Source: Collybia mongolica
Taxonomy: Eukaryota; Basidiomycota; Agaricomycetes; Agaricales; Clitocybaceae
Direction: 5' to 3'
NCBI GenBank assembly: GCA_013420905.1
Contig: JAAXNY010000007.1
Span: forward strand, 293,284 to 357,283
Length of the DNA stretch: 64,000 nucleotides
In this document: positions 1 through 12,091 of the stretch, piece after piece
Numbering within the stretch: position 1 is the first letter of the stretch
Layout of the letters: the number at the start of each line of letters is the position of its first letter
Notes under the pieces: generated by a model
Database searches by the model: none
What the model was told of the DNA's origin: nothing
Seen by the model: the letters and a program-made list of their open reading frames with translations, nothing else
Program-made: the position numbers and the translations under genes

Positions 1-2843
1 AGTACTTGCATCCGCACTGCGCGCAATCTCAACTGCCTTGGCTGCCTCCCGGTACGACACCGACAACGTATATTCTGCAAGGCTGCGAACCGATGTTTCG
101 GGCTCGTCGGAGCCCTCATCTGACCCCATGTCAATAGGGCTCAAGGACGATGGTCCGAGCATAGGCCCATCTGCGTTGTCGTTCAGTTTATCCTGAATTG
201 GCAGCGGCGTTTCGCCGGAGGGTTCTGCACTTGCAGCACTATCCTTGTCAGCTAGCTTATGGGCGATATTGGCCGCTGCTGCTTCGCCATCCGACCTCTC
301 AGGTTCAGCTTCATCTGTTCCAAGAGGGGGGGCGCATGGCTCCGAAGTCATCAACTCGTCTAGCTCGTCCTCTTCCTCTTCCTCTTCTTCCTCATCATCA
401 TCTTGCGGTGCGTGCGTCACCTGACTCCCAATCCTCGCAAACCCAACGAGCCGACTCCTTAGTTGCCCCCGTACATCTCTCGCCATGCTCTTGTCCGACG
501 ACATCCTCTTCCTTTTCAGCGTCCCCACACCTTCCCCCCCCGAGGCCATCCGGGGCTGACTTCTGCTGCCCGATCCACCCCCCTCTCGGCCCCCAAGCAG
601 CGTCCCAATCTCAGACTTTCGTTTCTTCCGTGCGGGACCTTCATCTTCCCTCTCTTCCTCTTCCTCTTCCGCGTCCTCCTCCCCACGATGGCCACCGCCC
701 GAGTCAGATAGTCGCGTAGGACGATTCCACGTAGCGGCAGTGGTATCAATAGTCACTGTAACAGCCTGACTTTCACCGGCAGATTGCGTTCCCAAGCCTG
801 AAGTGTTTGGAGCTGCGGATTGAGATAGGGAAGGACCTGCGTCACTATCGATGTCCATTTGATCTCCAATGTTGTCCGACCCTGCAGGGGGCAGTGCGAC
901 TGGATGGGATGACGAGGTGTAAGGATGAGACTCATCAGAGCTTCGCAGGTAATCAGGCTGCGATGGAGATGATCCTGATACCGGCTTGATCGCTTGGATG
1001 CCAGGTGAAGCATCGGTAGATGATTGCGAATCTGGCCCGAGTTGGACGCCTTGCGATAGTCGTATAGATGATGGGCTCGGCACAGTACTGCTTTTCGAGC
1101 GTTGCTCCATCACGTCCGTATCTACATTTCCCGCAAACGCACTCCCAACCATCAAACCAGCCTTCGCGCTAATTTTACCCTGGGTACTAGCGCGCACAGG
1201 TAACGTGCTCTGAGTCATCCGCTGAGATGTCGACTCAACGTTATAGGTCGATCGCGATGGGGCGAACGATTCCTCGAGCACAGCCTGTTGATAATGAATC
1301 AGTGACCTCAAAAGCCAGTTGATATTGATTTAGAATGTTACTTTTAATTTCGTGATCAAATTTCCCTCGCTATGCACGAATATGGTCCGTTTATCGGGGC
1401 TCACGTTGATATCGCACGAGTCTGAACAAAATATCAGTTGTTAAGTTCGAAACAGACGCTCCGCTTACTAGTAGGGATGATGAAGTCGGCAAGGATGAAC
1501 GGTGCCTGGTTAGCGTTGAACGAACGATACACTTCGTTAAAGGCCTTTTGAATCTAACAAAAGATGTTAGAAAGTCGATGATATGGAAACCGCTAACATA
1601 CCTTAGTCAGATTGCATGGCCTTCCGTTGACGTAGAAAAACTGACGGTCTGTACCCGTCCGACCGCCCCCAACACTGAATTTAGAAATCAGCCCCTTGAC
1701 GAAGATACTTACAGCGTCCAGGTCCTCTGTGGAGCTGGCATGAACATAAGCGCCAAGAATAGAAAGTGAAGAATAGGCTTACCTCGTAGTTCTCTTCAAC
1801 GCGGCCTTATCCCTGTCAACATCGAAACTCAGGTCCAGATCTACTAGGCTATCCAACGCTTTTGGCCCCCACAATGCTGAAACCGCTTCACGAGCCGACG
1901 ATGCCCCAGCCGTCCGCAGCTGGACTGACTTCGGTCTTGGAGTAAACATAATTAGATCATGATAAACCACAAGTGCACACACACACACACCCTTTGTCAA
2001 CTTGGTTGGAAACCGTCAGTCGAACCCCTGCTCCACTACAGCAACATGGCCCTAAGGCGTACGCGTTCAAGAGTGCGAGAGCCTTCCCGTGTTCCCGTTT
2101 TGCGTTGCGGTCGAGCTCCTTGCGTCGCACTGGAAGCGGGAGGAAGAGGTTTGAGACAATAACGGTCGTGCCACGCTGGATGAAGTCTGAACTTCGCATA
2201 GGCGCTAGTCAACGAGCTACACACCTGTCGAGCAACTTTGTTTCTCCTATGTACCTTCCCGCTCGGCTCCATCTCCAGCGACACGCCTAGAGGTGGTGCA
2301 GTCGCAGTCACTACAGTTACCATCTCCGACAGTGCGCAAAGCGACGATAGTGCCTCCCCTCGGAAACCAAATGTGCGCACGGTGGCGAGGTCTTCGAACG
2401 ACGTGAGCTTAGACGTATGGTGTTTGAGCGCTAATGAACTATGTCCTTGAGACGAAACCAGGTTCTAGATGTCGGGCGACATACCTATACTGTCATGGTA
2501 CTCTTCCGCAATTCCACTCCCATTATCGATCACCTCAATGCTCTTTAAGCCGTATTGTTTGAACCGAACCTCTGCAATTTGCGTGTCGTTAGTCACAGCT
2601 AGTTAAAGCACTATCAGAACCGAGACGATGCCTAAACTCCCAGTATATGTGCGGCGGTGAAATACACACCTCCCCCATAGCACCTTCCCAATCACCAGAC
2701 TCACCGATATTCGTAGCGCCCGCGTCTAAACTGTTTTCGACGAGTTCCTTGACAGCCGTCTGAAGATCGATTACGACCTGCCCGGACGTGATACGGTGAA
2801 CAGAGCTTCTGTCTATGGGCTTTATGGCGCCCTTTCCAACCAT
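1..2843 (-). CDS. pms1: DNA mismatch repair protein Pms1 (MutL homologue), 3' part outside the window
   Basis: MutL-family ATPase subunit of the MutL-alpha complex; in eukaryotes Pms1/PMS2 pairs with Mlh1 and nicks DNA during mismatch repair in the nucleus. The ATG at 2843-2841 opens a protein with all the GHKL motifs: [18 protein letters not shown] in exon 1 (2843-2705), [10 protein letters not shown] in exon 2 (2571-2485), [16 protein letters not shown] in exon 3 (2430-2225), then GTTV and LPVRRKEL in exon 4 (from 2175). Further exons hold [20 protein letters not shown] (about 1680-1600) and [18 protein letters not shown] (about 1430-1350), the transducer domain. From about 1290 to the window start is a long Ser/Pro/Glu-rich linker. 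The C-terminal endonuclease domain must lie left of position 1. Exon phases are consistent and no break was seen. The family assignment is firm; the exact 3' splice sites of exons 5-8 are approximate. Confidence 0.95.
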
Positions 2844-3939
2844 AGAGGAAAGAGGAAGAAAATGGACGCTAGAAGCCGCAGCACTAAATTCACTAAACAC
2901 GTGATTCAGGAAATGTCCGCCCCGCGTCGGTTCATAATCACCAAGACTCTCACCTTGTGTAAATTTCGCAATTTTGGAACAGAACTGTAACGGATAGACT
3001 TTACGCATACCTATCCTTTCCTTGAGAAAATGAGAGCCAGAATTCCTCATGGGAAGCCAAATGTAGCGCCCTCGTCCAAAATGGGTTGGAGGAGCCTAAA
3101 GTTCCTGCAAATAATAGCAGATACAAGGCAAACGCGAGGCTTCATCAGTTAAAAGGCAAGATATATTGCTGAAGTACTTTTCTATCTATTCAATGCAGAA
3201 TCCCAAGCTTCCTGAGAGGACAATGGAAGAGGGAGAATGACATCAATGTGGGAAGCATTCTAAATTTAACCTTAGTTTGACGGTATTTGTTAGGCCCTAA
3301 ACTCCGAACAGCATGTGACAAGTCCGTTCCTGCGATTATCTTTTTCTTTTGTTCCCCCTCCTTTGCACCCTCCATAATCACAACAACTATACATCTAGTT
3401 CACCCCCTAAAACTGTAGGAAGGGGTTACAACGACTCCATTCCATCTCTCACACACGATGCAGTGCCCTTGTTCGATTTTCATCAGCTTTTAGGCTCTCT
3501 CGGTCTAGCCTGGACAAAATAGTAGAAACAGACGATGGAGGGGTATATGTATTTTGCATCCTTTTGTTCAACAGAATCATGTTGTTGTTCTATCACGTCT
3601 CCCTGAAGGCTCTAACATCATTACACGCCCACAGCCACATTTGGCGCTTCTGATTGTTCCCTTTCGGGCCAACGCCACAAGGGGGTAATATGACGGCAAC
3701 AAGATTACTCTCTTTGGCAGCCCTTTGTGCCACCTATAAAGGCCTTTGTTCCTCCAGCAGGCTGCTGATCTTTACCGCGTCCAAAAGAAGCTCACTATAG
3801 TATCCACAAACAAAATCCCACAATAGCTAGCTCCCGATCAGCTGACGGCTGCGGGCGCGTATATATCATTCTCCTCGACGCGCCCCGCTTCCTTATATTT
3901 CCATCTATACACCCCTCCACTATTCGCCTCTTTGAAAAA
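2844..3939. promoter_or_regulatory. Divergent intergenic region between pms1 and the small gene at 3940
   Basis: No coding signal was found. Two TATA-like sites face the right-hand gene: TATAAAGG at 3735-3742 and TATATAT at 3860-3866, the latter about 75 bp before the ATG at 3940. A run of C/T lies just before that ATG. The left part is presumably the pms1 promoter and shows no obvious TATA box, as expected for a housekeeping gene. Confidence 0.4.
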
Positions 3940-4574
3940 ATGTCGTCCCCACAATCCGAATTATTTGACGATGTCGACTGGGACATGTTCACCCCCACTG
4001 AATCCGAATTCTCGTACGTATATATTAATCTTTCAAAACGAGATCCCTATCTAATCGCGCCACACAGTACCAACCCCATTGACACCGTCAAAGCTATGCA
4101 CCATGAATTCCTGAAAGCATTGTAAGGCGCCAATCTACTCATACGCCACCCGCTCTGACCTTTCTTTCCAGCCTTGAACTCGATCTCGAGTCAAATCCTC
4201 CGCCTGAGCCACTCACAGACGAAATTCGCCAAAAACGCATGGAAGAGCTATCTATACTCTATCCATTACCCTCTGAGGATCTACCCCTCGAACAGCAGTG
4301 GTGGCTCAACCTTCCCTCGTGCCAACAACAGCCCATGCTGGACGTCTACACCTGCGATCCCGCAAACGAGAACTCGCTATGCAGTTTGGGCATTTGCGCA
4401 GTATGCTGTCCACAGCCAGCTCTGACAGATATGGTTGAAGTCGCAGAAGACGATGCTTCTGATTTCACGGAGATCTTGGCCTCCTTTGGGGTTACAGTGG
4501 TACGGAAACCTAACACGGAAGAGGAGACGGCACCGTGGGACGAAAACCACAGTTGGGGCACGCAGTCTGATTGA
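3940..4574 (+). CDS. Small acidic protein of unknown function, three exons
   Basis: Not recognised. The ATG at 3940 is the first after a TATA-like element and is followed by an acidic start (MSSPQSELFDDVDWDMF). Intron 1 (about 4014-4067, GTACGT...CACAG) and intron 2 (about 4121-4171, GTAAGG...TTCCAG) join three exons in one frame, giving a protein of roughly 175 residues ending at TGA 4572-4574. The last exon holds a tryptophan pair in EQQWWLNLPS and a cysteine-rich stretch, CDPANENSLCSLGICAVCC, then an acidic tail. No signal peptide or TM segment is visible. Intron phases fit and the frame is open, so a real gene is likely; its function cannot be told. Confidence 0.6.
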
Positions 4575-6041
4575 TTCTTGACTGAGGGCGATGTAGTTAA
4601 TTATACCCGGTAGCCTGTATTATTTTCCCTTCATTTGTAGCAAATAGCATAACAGAACCATTCCATCGCTAGAGTAACTTATAAAATACCCCACACCTTC
4701 GGATTCGCTCCATGCCTTACGCATTTCGACTTGTTATCGATTAAAATGAATTTTCCTTACTCCAACCGCTAGGCCGCATTCGCCATTTTACTCACTCCTT
4801 TTACAACCGACGTGCGAAGCTGGGGTAAAATAGGCAATCAATGGAGCGCCTTCGATAAAAATTTTCTAGAGTATATGTTATTTTTATCCGTAACTGCTGC
4901 GGATTTCCGTAGTGGGTAGCTTGCAATCCCACCATTTCCTTTCCAGAACTAAACGACCAGTATTTTTGGTCGAAAAAAGAATCGTTCTGATGTTTCAAGG
5001 TGAATAAAAATAGACTTCTATCGATCTGTCATACATCCAACACGCACGGTTCTAGGACGAATCGGATCATAAAGGTCTCGCTCTTGATGCTGACTGCCAA
5101 AGTTGAGAAATATACCTGAAGATCATAATCAATTACGCAGGAATAACATCATAGACCATGGCCCCACGCGCTCCGAAAAACATGAATAGTTGACCTATCG
5201 CCGATACCCAAACACCAATAACCGAACGTGGAAATACCAACGTAAGCTAGTGTGTCCCGAACAGTCGTATATGGTTAGTTCGCCTTAGAACCTTGTTCCA
5301 GTCAGCTCGCGTTCAGCATAGAAGATGGAGGAGTTACTTATGGATGCACGGGTCGGCATAGTCCGAAGGCGAAATCATCAAGTCAAAAATCACATGACCG
5401 GCATCTTCCTGACAACATTCCTCAAACTTCACCTCAAACGCCAACCAGTCGCAACCCCAGGTACTCCTGGAGTCTTCTAAGTTTGGTACTTACATTTATT
5501 ATCTCGGTATCACTCATGATATCATGAATGTAGTAATTCATGACGATCACAATATAATCACAATCTGCAACACAATCACCTGGTTTTCCCAACATAGGGC
5601 ATTTCCGAGGAGAAATGATGGATCAGCGTAGCTTCGATCTGTCAAGGTCAAACTGTTGGGTTACCGTCATCTCAATGCAGTTACAGCGTTTCAGGATGTT
5701 CTCTCGCGTACTGTTGATGCTCTCAAAACTTCAAAAACTCTGTTGCCCCACCGTCACAAAAAGGCACGATACTATATATTCCCCCTAAATACCCGACACT
5801 TCTTCCGGTATATCGGTTAACTTCGTGGACAGTGCGGCATTTATTTGATGGTCGTAGGGCTCAGGCATGACCATGGGTTTGTACGACGGCCCCGTTTCAT
5901 CATTAACATATAGATGATGGCTTTCTGTCAATCCCCGTCTTTTGTCCGCAACATCTGTTGCACTAGTGCTTCGACCATCCACTATCTTTGCTACTCTCTA
6001 TTTTTACGACTTACGCATCCCTTGTGGACCATTTTTGGAAA
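4575..6041. other. Intergenic region, nothing recognised apart from a short minus-strand ORF
   Basis: AT-rich and without a convincing gene. The region 4735-5780 shows no long open frame, repeat or RNA gene that I can name. The right end contains the promoter of the seven-TM gene at 6042. Confidence 0.35.
5785..5982 (-). pseudogene. Possible 3' remnant of an unknown gene
   Basis: A 65-codon frame reads as a plausible protein tail (for example KLTDIPEEVSGI before the stop at 5785). It has no ATG of its own; the first in-frame residue is from a GTG. It lies head to head with the seven-TM gene at 6042 and overlaps that gene's likely promoter. No upstream exon was found. It could be a leftover terminal exon or chance. 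Confidence 0.22.
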
Positions 6042-7553
6042 ATGACGACTCGTCCTAGCCCGCTGGATGGCACGGCAGTTATTCCCCTTCCACCTGGTAT
6101 GACGCTGGAGCAATTCTTTGCTTTTCAGTCGTCACTTGGTGAGTCTTATGTTCCTGATAGTAACACGTATGACCTTGGCTTATTGGTTGCGTTGATAAGT
6201 TTCTGTATCGATTACCGCTGCGATAGCCTTCGGACTTGTAGTGTGGGACTAGTGAGACAAGACATCATACCGAGTTCCAATTATAACTAACGGCACTATT
6301 GTCAGCTTCTACTTACTACGGCAAGAATACACTCTTTACCGTGTATCCAAAGTAGCCGAATGGAAGACCTTAGCTCCCTGGTCGTACGTTTCGATTGACA
6401 TCCTTTCCTCCTTCCCCTCTGACATTAGAACTAGCTTTGTCGCTTTACGATGCTCTGGAGTCGTATCAATTCTGGCATCCCTCTGCATGTCGAGCTTTCA
6501 GAGCGCCCATTGTCAACTAGGCGCCTCCATCTTCCAAGCTGGAGCGGTAGTCGTCATCGCCTCAACTGGTATCGCCTTTGGATACCGCATAATCAATATT
6601 TGGAACAACCAGAGGGTGGTTTCTATGGTTGTGGGATGCTTATATGTCACGATGGTAACTTCCTGGGTAAGTTAATTACCAATCGAGACAATCAGGTGGC
6701 TTATTACAAGTAGGTTGCTGTAGCTTCGCAATATCGTGCTGTGGACGGTCCCCCCACGCCTTTTGGCTCGAATTGCAGAACGATGCCTTTCATTTCTTGG
6801 GCTCCAATAAGCCATGCAAGCTCAGCTGTTTTCAATATTGCGGTTCTCATTATGGGTACATTAAAATCCGTCGATCAACGTGCCCAACAATCTCGCATCA
6901 ACTACCTCGCTTACCGCAACTCCATGATATACATCGCGATCACAACCGCAACCAGCGTCACAGTCCTCGTGGTCCAGTCCCTAGACTCGGATTATCAGGT
7001 GATAAAGCACGCGATGCTCCCATATTCGACTCTTATTACAGCCACAATGGGCGCCCGGGTTTTCTTGAACTTGAAGTTGGCGAAAGTGATGAGCGGAACG
7101 ATGCGTGATTATCGCCTTGCCGCTGCGCCCTCACGAGGGCAGACGCTCCACGATATAGATAAAGCTGTACACTCCACGCCCTCTGCCAATCAGGATAACA
7201 CCCCGATTGAACTGGATGTCAAATTAGCAGGCAACCCATATACGACGTTCCCCTCCCCACCGTTCCCGACATCAACTCTTGATTCTGCTCCAGAAGTACT
7301 TCCGAAAGTATCGCATGGTAGGCCACCTCAGAACCCATACACCTCGTTCCCCTCTCCACCGCCAAACGATTCTACTTCTGATCTGAGTTTTCCATCTTCG
7401 AAAACATCAGGCACGGAATCTTTACTTTCGGTCGTCTTCGCCGCCCCAGGAAAACACGGCTCGCCTGCATCGTTCAAATCCAGGTTCTCCTTACCTGAAC
7501 TTGGAAGAAAAAGGAAAGATGCGCAATCTGAGCATCAGTCAGGCTGGGTGTGA
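6042..7553 (+). CDS. Seven-transmembrane protein of an agaricomycete-specific family (DUF6533/6534-like)
   Basis: Integral membrane protein; function unknown for the family. The ATG at 6042 starts a hydrophilic N-terminus, and a GTGAGT donor at 6139 ends exon 1. Later exons give TM helices in order: VSITAAIAFGLVVW, then DYFYLLRQEYTLYR (the conserved loop that resembles DUF6533 proteins), RCSGVVSILASLCM, FQAGAVVVIASTGIAFGYR, VVSMVVGCLYVTMVTSW, SSAVFNIAVLIMG, and MIYIAITTATSVTVLVVQSL. The loop AVDGPPTPFGSNC matches the usual extracellular loop of such proteins. A cytoplasmic tail of about 140 residues with two YTTFPSPP/YTSFPSPP repeats follows, ending at the stop 7551-7553. Introns are 50-70 nt and phases agree. 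The same architecture is found at 20441-21705. Domain naming is from memory of the family; topology is read directly. Confidence 0.8.
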
Positions 7554-8484
7554 GCGATATGAGAGATTCTTCTTTGGCTCGGACAATTCCTTTTCATAGC
7601 GGAGATCGGATGGGCTTGAGGTGGATCGAGACTCCTGGTCTCTGAAGCATTGATATTACGACTTCGTATTAATCTATACCTGTCTCAGTTCTATGTAGTC
7701 ATCATGCTCTGGTCTATAATCAGTAGCCGAGCTTGTTCCCACATGACCCCAGAATTTAAACGTCGCTCCGGGGTTAACCGACCATTTCGTCTTTGTCAAC
7801 TTCAGCTCTGTGGTCAGGCGACCTGTACTGAAGTAACGCTTACTAGCTTCACGGTCGTATGGTAACGCGCAAGTCAGCGATGCAGCTCTTTTTACAGCTG
7901 TGCAAAACCTTGAAGTCCAGACGGCCCCAAGATCTGTCATGGCTGTCAGTGTAAAACGACCTGTTCAATCGAATATAGTGCTGAATCGTTGAGAGGCGAG
8001 TGGGCGCTCTTCAGGAATCCCATCACTCATCCATTTTCATCCAGAAGATCTCACGGTATGTACTCGCATGGATAATCCGGAGTAACATTGCAATAGAAAT
8101 CGATATACATGTTATACGTTCAAGTAGGTAAATAGTGAATCAGACTTTGCCATACCCCGCAATTCCGGCATTGTGAATAAAGGGATATCCTCCCGGGCCT
8201 CCCGGATCCCCATACCCACTGTTACAGTGGACACGTGTATTTCGGGCCTTTGATCAACTAGCTGTCTGCCACTCATGTCACACAGCATGCCAGGATACAG
8301 ATGGACTTTCAGTTGTTTCTGACAGCCCCCAATAACTCGATGCCAAGCCCATATGGCCTCGCGTTAAATACAGGTGGGGATGAGGGAACTAAACGTCTGG
8401 CTTTCGCTTTCATTTCCACCACTTTGGCTTTTCATTTCTTTGAATTCACTCATTATTCACCTCTCGTTGACGAGACTTTTCAGA
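7554..8484. other. Intergenic region with a minus-strand ORF of uncertain status
   Basis: Between the seven-TM gene and the lysozyme gene. On the minus strand around 8270-8130 a Gly/Pro/Tyr-rich frame (GYGDPGGPGGYPFIHNAG) ends in a stop and could be a terminal exon, but no upstream exon connects to it. The last 100 bp presumably hold the lysozyme promoter; no clear TATA box was found. Confidence 0.3.
7674..7940 (-). CDS. Uncharacterised ORF, possibly a terminal exon
   Basis: An 88-codon frame from ATG 7940-7938 to the stop at 7674 reads like protein (KTKWSVNPGATFKFWGHVG). No domain is recognised, no signal peptide is present, and no exon partner was identified. It could belong with the Gly-rich frame at 8270-8130 on the same strand. 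Chance cannot be excluded. Confidence 0.28.
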   Translation of the reverse strand: MTDLGAVWTSRFCTAVKRAASLTCALPYDREASKRYFSTGRLTTELKLTKTKWSVNPGATFKFWGHVGTSSATDYRPEHDDYIELRQV

Positions 8485-10206
8485 ATGCTCGTAGCCATCC
8501 CTTTCGTACTTTCTTTATTGACTAATAGCGGTCGTGCTGCTCCTATCGTCAAACCCTGTGTCCCCGGTGATACTTCAATTTGTGCACCCTCCGCCGGTTG
8601 CTCGAGCGAAGGTAGGACCGCTCGCTGATGCCTAGGCCACATGCTTTCTAACATTCAATGTCCATAGGCTTATGTCCTGGTGTCCTTGCTAAACGATCTA
8701 TATATGCCAGACATGATGACTTCGGCGATTTCTTAGGTGGAGGCCACGATTTCAGTGGTGTTCATGAATTTGGTGGGACTGATGACTTCAGCCATATCGG
8801 CAGCAGTAGCGACATCATCACCGTTGACGAGATTGGTGGGTTTGGGAGTAGCGATGACTTCATTAGTCACAGTGGCAGCAGTCATCTCGGTAGTATTGAC
8901 GAGTTTGGCGGGTTTGGTAGTGGCGACCACTTCAGTGGTTTCAGTGGCGGCGAAGGTTCACACTTCGGTGGTATAGATGAATCAAGCCTCGGCAGTTCTG
9001 GCGGCGATTCTGTTGTCGTAGATGGCTCAAGCACCGATGACTCCCTAGACGGGTTTGACAGTAACGTAAACTTGGGTGACGCTGGTGCCAACGCAAGTAG
9101 TGCCACCGACGACGGCACGGACCTCAATGCTGACCCCAGTGATGACATTTCTGACTCCGGCGACGACACAATGGGCGCAGTTGACGATGGTTCTGACGCA
9201 ACCGACTCTGCCGGAGCCGGTATGCCATTTATTCCGTTGCGTATTAAAAATTTCTTATTCCCGTTCCACAGATGATTCAACCGACGGAAGTGACGCTACC
9301 GCAGACCCTACTGCTGTTGCTGACGACGCCTCGGCGTCTAATACAACTACAACAGACCCCACCGCCGTTGCTGACGACGCCTCAGCATCTAATGCAACTA
9401 CCACAGACCCCACTGCTGTTGCTGACAACGCCTCAGCATCTAATACAACTACCGCAGACCCCTCTGCCGTTGCTGACGATGCCTCGGCGTCCAGTAACAC
9501 TACTTCGGACCCCAGTGCTACTGCTGACTATGCCACCACGTCTGATGCACCTGCTGCCGGCAACGCTTCTACATCTGACGCCTCCACCAAAAATGCCCGC
9601 GCTGTTAGTGCCACAGACTCAGCCGCGCCCGCTGCACCCACTCAGAACGGCACCTCTGCAAGTTCTACCGCTGCTGGTGCCCAAGCCCAAACTTTGGTAG
9701 CTGATGGAAGCTGCGCTGCAGGAGGTATCAACTCCGCTACCGTTAATCTTATCAAGGAATTTGAGGGATTCGTCGCCTCTCCTGCACCTGATCCAATAGG
9801 TCTGCCGACCGTCGGATTTGGACATCTCTGCAAAAGCGACGGGTGTACCGAGGTTCCATTCTCCTTCCCCCTTTCTGAAGACAACGCCGCCTCCCTCCTC
9901 CAAACCGACGTCAAACAGTTCGTCTCTTGCGTCAACACAGCGGTCAGCAACTCCGTCACGCTAAACGATAACCAAGTCGGCGCACTCACTGCATTCTCGT
10001 TCAACATCGGCTGTGCGGCATTAAAATCATCGACTTTGGTGACGCGCCTCAACGCAGGAGAGGACCCCAACACCGTTGCCGCTCAGGAACTTCCAAAATT
10101 CAACAAAGCTGGAGGGAAAGTTCTGGGTGGCTTGACTCGCCGTCGTGCCGCCGAGGTTGCTCTCTTCCAGACTGCCTCGTCTGTTGTAGCTCACCCTTGC
10201 ACTTGA
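8485..10206 (+). CDS. Secreted phage-type lysozyme (GH24) with a long low-complexity arm
   Basis: Glycoside hydrolase family 24 hydrolyses the beta-1,4 bond between MurNAc and GlcNAc in bacterial peptidoglycan. Three exons (8485-8611, 8668-9219, 9272-10206; phases agree) encode 537 residues. Residues 1-19 are a signal peptide (MLVAIPFVLSLLTNSGRA), followed by a CVPGDTSICAPSAGC motif and a Kex2-like LAKR site. Residues about 60-225 are Gly/Ser/Asp-rich with FGG and DDF repeats; residues about 230-370 are Ala/Asp/Thr/Ser repeats. The catalytic domain runs from about 374 to 537. The T4-lysozyme triad spacing E-x8-D-x5-T is preserved as Glu391 (KEFEGF), Asp400 and Thr406 (LPTVGFGH), with RRRAAEVALF near the end. 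Fungal GH24 enzymes are generally considered acquired from bacteria or phage. The enzyme call is firm; the role of the arm is unknown. Confidence 0.95.
9304..9507 (+). repeat. 51-bp minisatellite inside the lysozyme gene (four units plus a degenerate fifth)
   Basis: Four consecutive 17-residue units of the type DPTAVADDASASNTTTT, with small changes such as DD to DN and T to A. A degraded fifth unit (DPSATADYATTSD) follows. The 51-bp period keeps the frame, so copy-number change would lengthen the linker without disrupting the enzyme. Confidence 0.9.
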
Positions 10207-10589
10207 GTTCGTCAACGAGGGGAGATCGGACTCTGATTCCTACCAGGGACATCTGAGACTAGATATTCATGTATTGTAAGGCTATGCCGCTATTAATTAA
10301 TTGTATTTGCCAGACAACAACGAGGGCAGTTTCCTATTGCAATTAAGAAGAGTTTCGGAGGGAGAATCAGGGAGTACTACGGCGAGCAAGGGCGGCCGCG
10401 TGTAGTGGGTACCCTTTATGAATCGTGCAGTAATTGGTATTAAGAACCAAGCCGAGGATTAAGTCAGGACAGAAAGATATGTTTTTTTATTCAAATGTAC
10501 TCGAGATACAATTCGAGGCTTATATGGGTGTATATGTATGTAAATCATAGATAGATGGGATGATGATGAGGAGATATGACGGATTGACA

Positions 10590-10641
10590 TTTCTTTCGGC
10601 CTGGCATAGCTCAGCGCTAAGCTATACCAGGCCGAGAGAAA
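10590..10641. repeat. 52-bp palindrome of element A
   Basis: Near-perfect inverted repeat with centre AGCGCT: TTTCTTTCGGCCTGG on the left matches CCAGGCCGAGAGAAA on the right. Equivalent palindromes occur in B (30999-31050) and C (36701-36750), with partly compensating changes. Confidence 0.9.
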
Positions 10642-12091
10642 GGTCAAAGTATAGAATAGGCTAGGAATGGGGGAGATTAAAAGAAAATAGGGTAATGGGT
10701 ATAGAGTATATGGTGGTCAAGATCGAATCGCGACGGATAGAGGAATGTGTAGGGTGGCGGTAAGGATGGAAGCTCGTTGGGCCAATCCGGGGGTTCACGG
10801 TGGTACCGCAAGACGAGCAATTGATAAAGATGAACGATTGAAGGGAGAGAGGCGACTCGAATTTAACGAATTAGCTAGAGTCGTCGAACGTTTGCCGCAG
10901 GAAAGGGGTAAGGTAGAGGATAGCGTAGATGAGGTGAAGGATGGGGCAAGAGAGCAATGGTGTTCATCCAGAGATTCGACTAGACCACTGAATTTTGACC
11001 AGAAAAGCAGGGAAGGGAGGTATTAGCGACGCCAAGGAGGTAAATGAGCGACTCTTGAATTGGCGAAGCATAGAGAAGTGGGCTGAAGTCGGCGGCGTGG
11101 CTAAGGGTCGCAAAGGGGTCCTTCAGGAAGGGGGCGAAGAAGAACTGGCAGACTCGAGGAAGATCAATGAAGGCCTCTCTAGTCGTAAAGGTAGGAAGAG
11201 AGTGGTTGGAGTTTGGCGGTTTGGCAAGGACCACCAAGCTCCGCCCACGGTAAACAGGAAGCGTAAAAAGCGTCGGCGATGTCACGGGAGAAAATGAACA
11301 CTCTTGAGATAGCGACGCACGGGAAAGTGGCTTGGGTTCGGTGGTGTGGCTAGGGCCTCCGAATGCTTGAAATGTCAAACCACCGTCGAAGAAGATGTGG
11401 AACGAGATTAAAAGGATGTAAAGTAGAGGGTATAGGGTTTGGGTATACGATGGTCGAGTCAGGTAAACAAGGGTGAAGGAACGCGTAGGGGGGCGAGAGA
11501 TATGGAAGTTCATTGGGCCTCCGGAGGTTCATGGTGGCACGGGCGGGAAACAAGCAATAGAAGAGTGCAGGGGAGAACGGATGAGAGGACCGGCAGGAAA
11601 CAAACAATAGAAGTGTGCAGGAGAGAAGGGGCAGGAATGATGTGGATCGAGTTTGGCGGGTTGGCTAGGACCGTCAAACGCTTGCCACAGAAGGAGGTGG
11701 ATGATTGCATGTACGAAGCTTGAGCGAAATTGGCTCAGGTTCGGCGGTATGGCTAGGACCGTCGAACACTGGCAATGAGATGTCGGGAGAGAGAAGTTGG
11801 TCGTGTCAAGGCAGATCAGCGAAGAACTCTTGAGAGGGTGTATGCACGGCCAGAATTGTCGAGGTGGATTGGAGGATGATTGCGCGATGGCGAGAATGAT
11901 AATGGAGAAGAAGAGGAAAGGGGGGTTGGAGGTTTGACGGCAGGCGCCTCAATACTTGAATGCGTCCTAACAAGCTGAGATTAACTGGAAGGATTACGGT
12001 CAACTAGAATCTAGTGACCCATAAGGAGCGACGGCTTACATTGAACCCGGTCGACCGTCGACCCTCCATCCAACTCCTCGGGTATTGGGTT

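Noticed and set aside
198..749. Several frames on both strands at the left edge
   Set aside because: They are shadows of the Ser/Glu-rich linker of pms1 on the minus strand.
10600..10630. TAGCTCAGCGCT in the palindrome as a tRNA-like A-box
   Set aside because: The resemblance comes from the palindrome; no B-box or cloverleaf follows.
10980..11513. 177-codon minus-strand frame in element A, with a similar 170-codon frame in C (37255-37767)
   Set aside because: The frame is broken in copy B, is low-complexity Pro/Ser/Leu, and lies over the repeated non-coding hairpin motif; similarity follows from the DNA repeat rather than protein selection.
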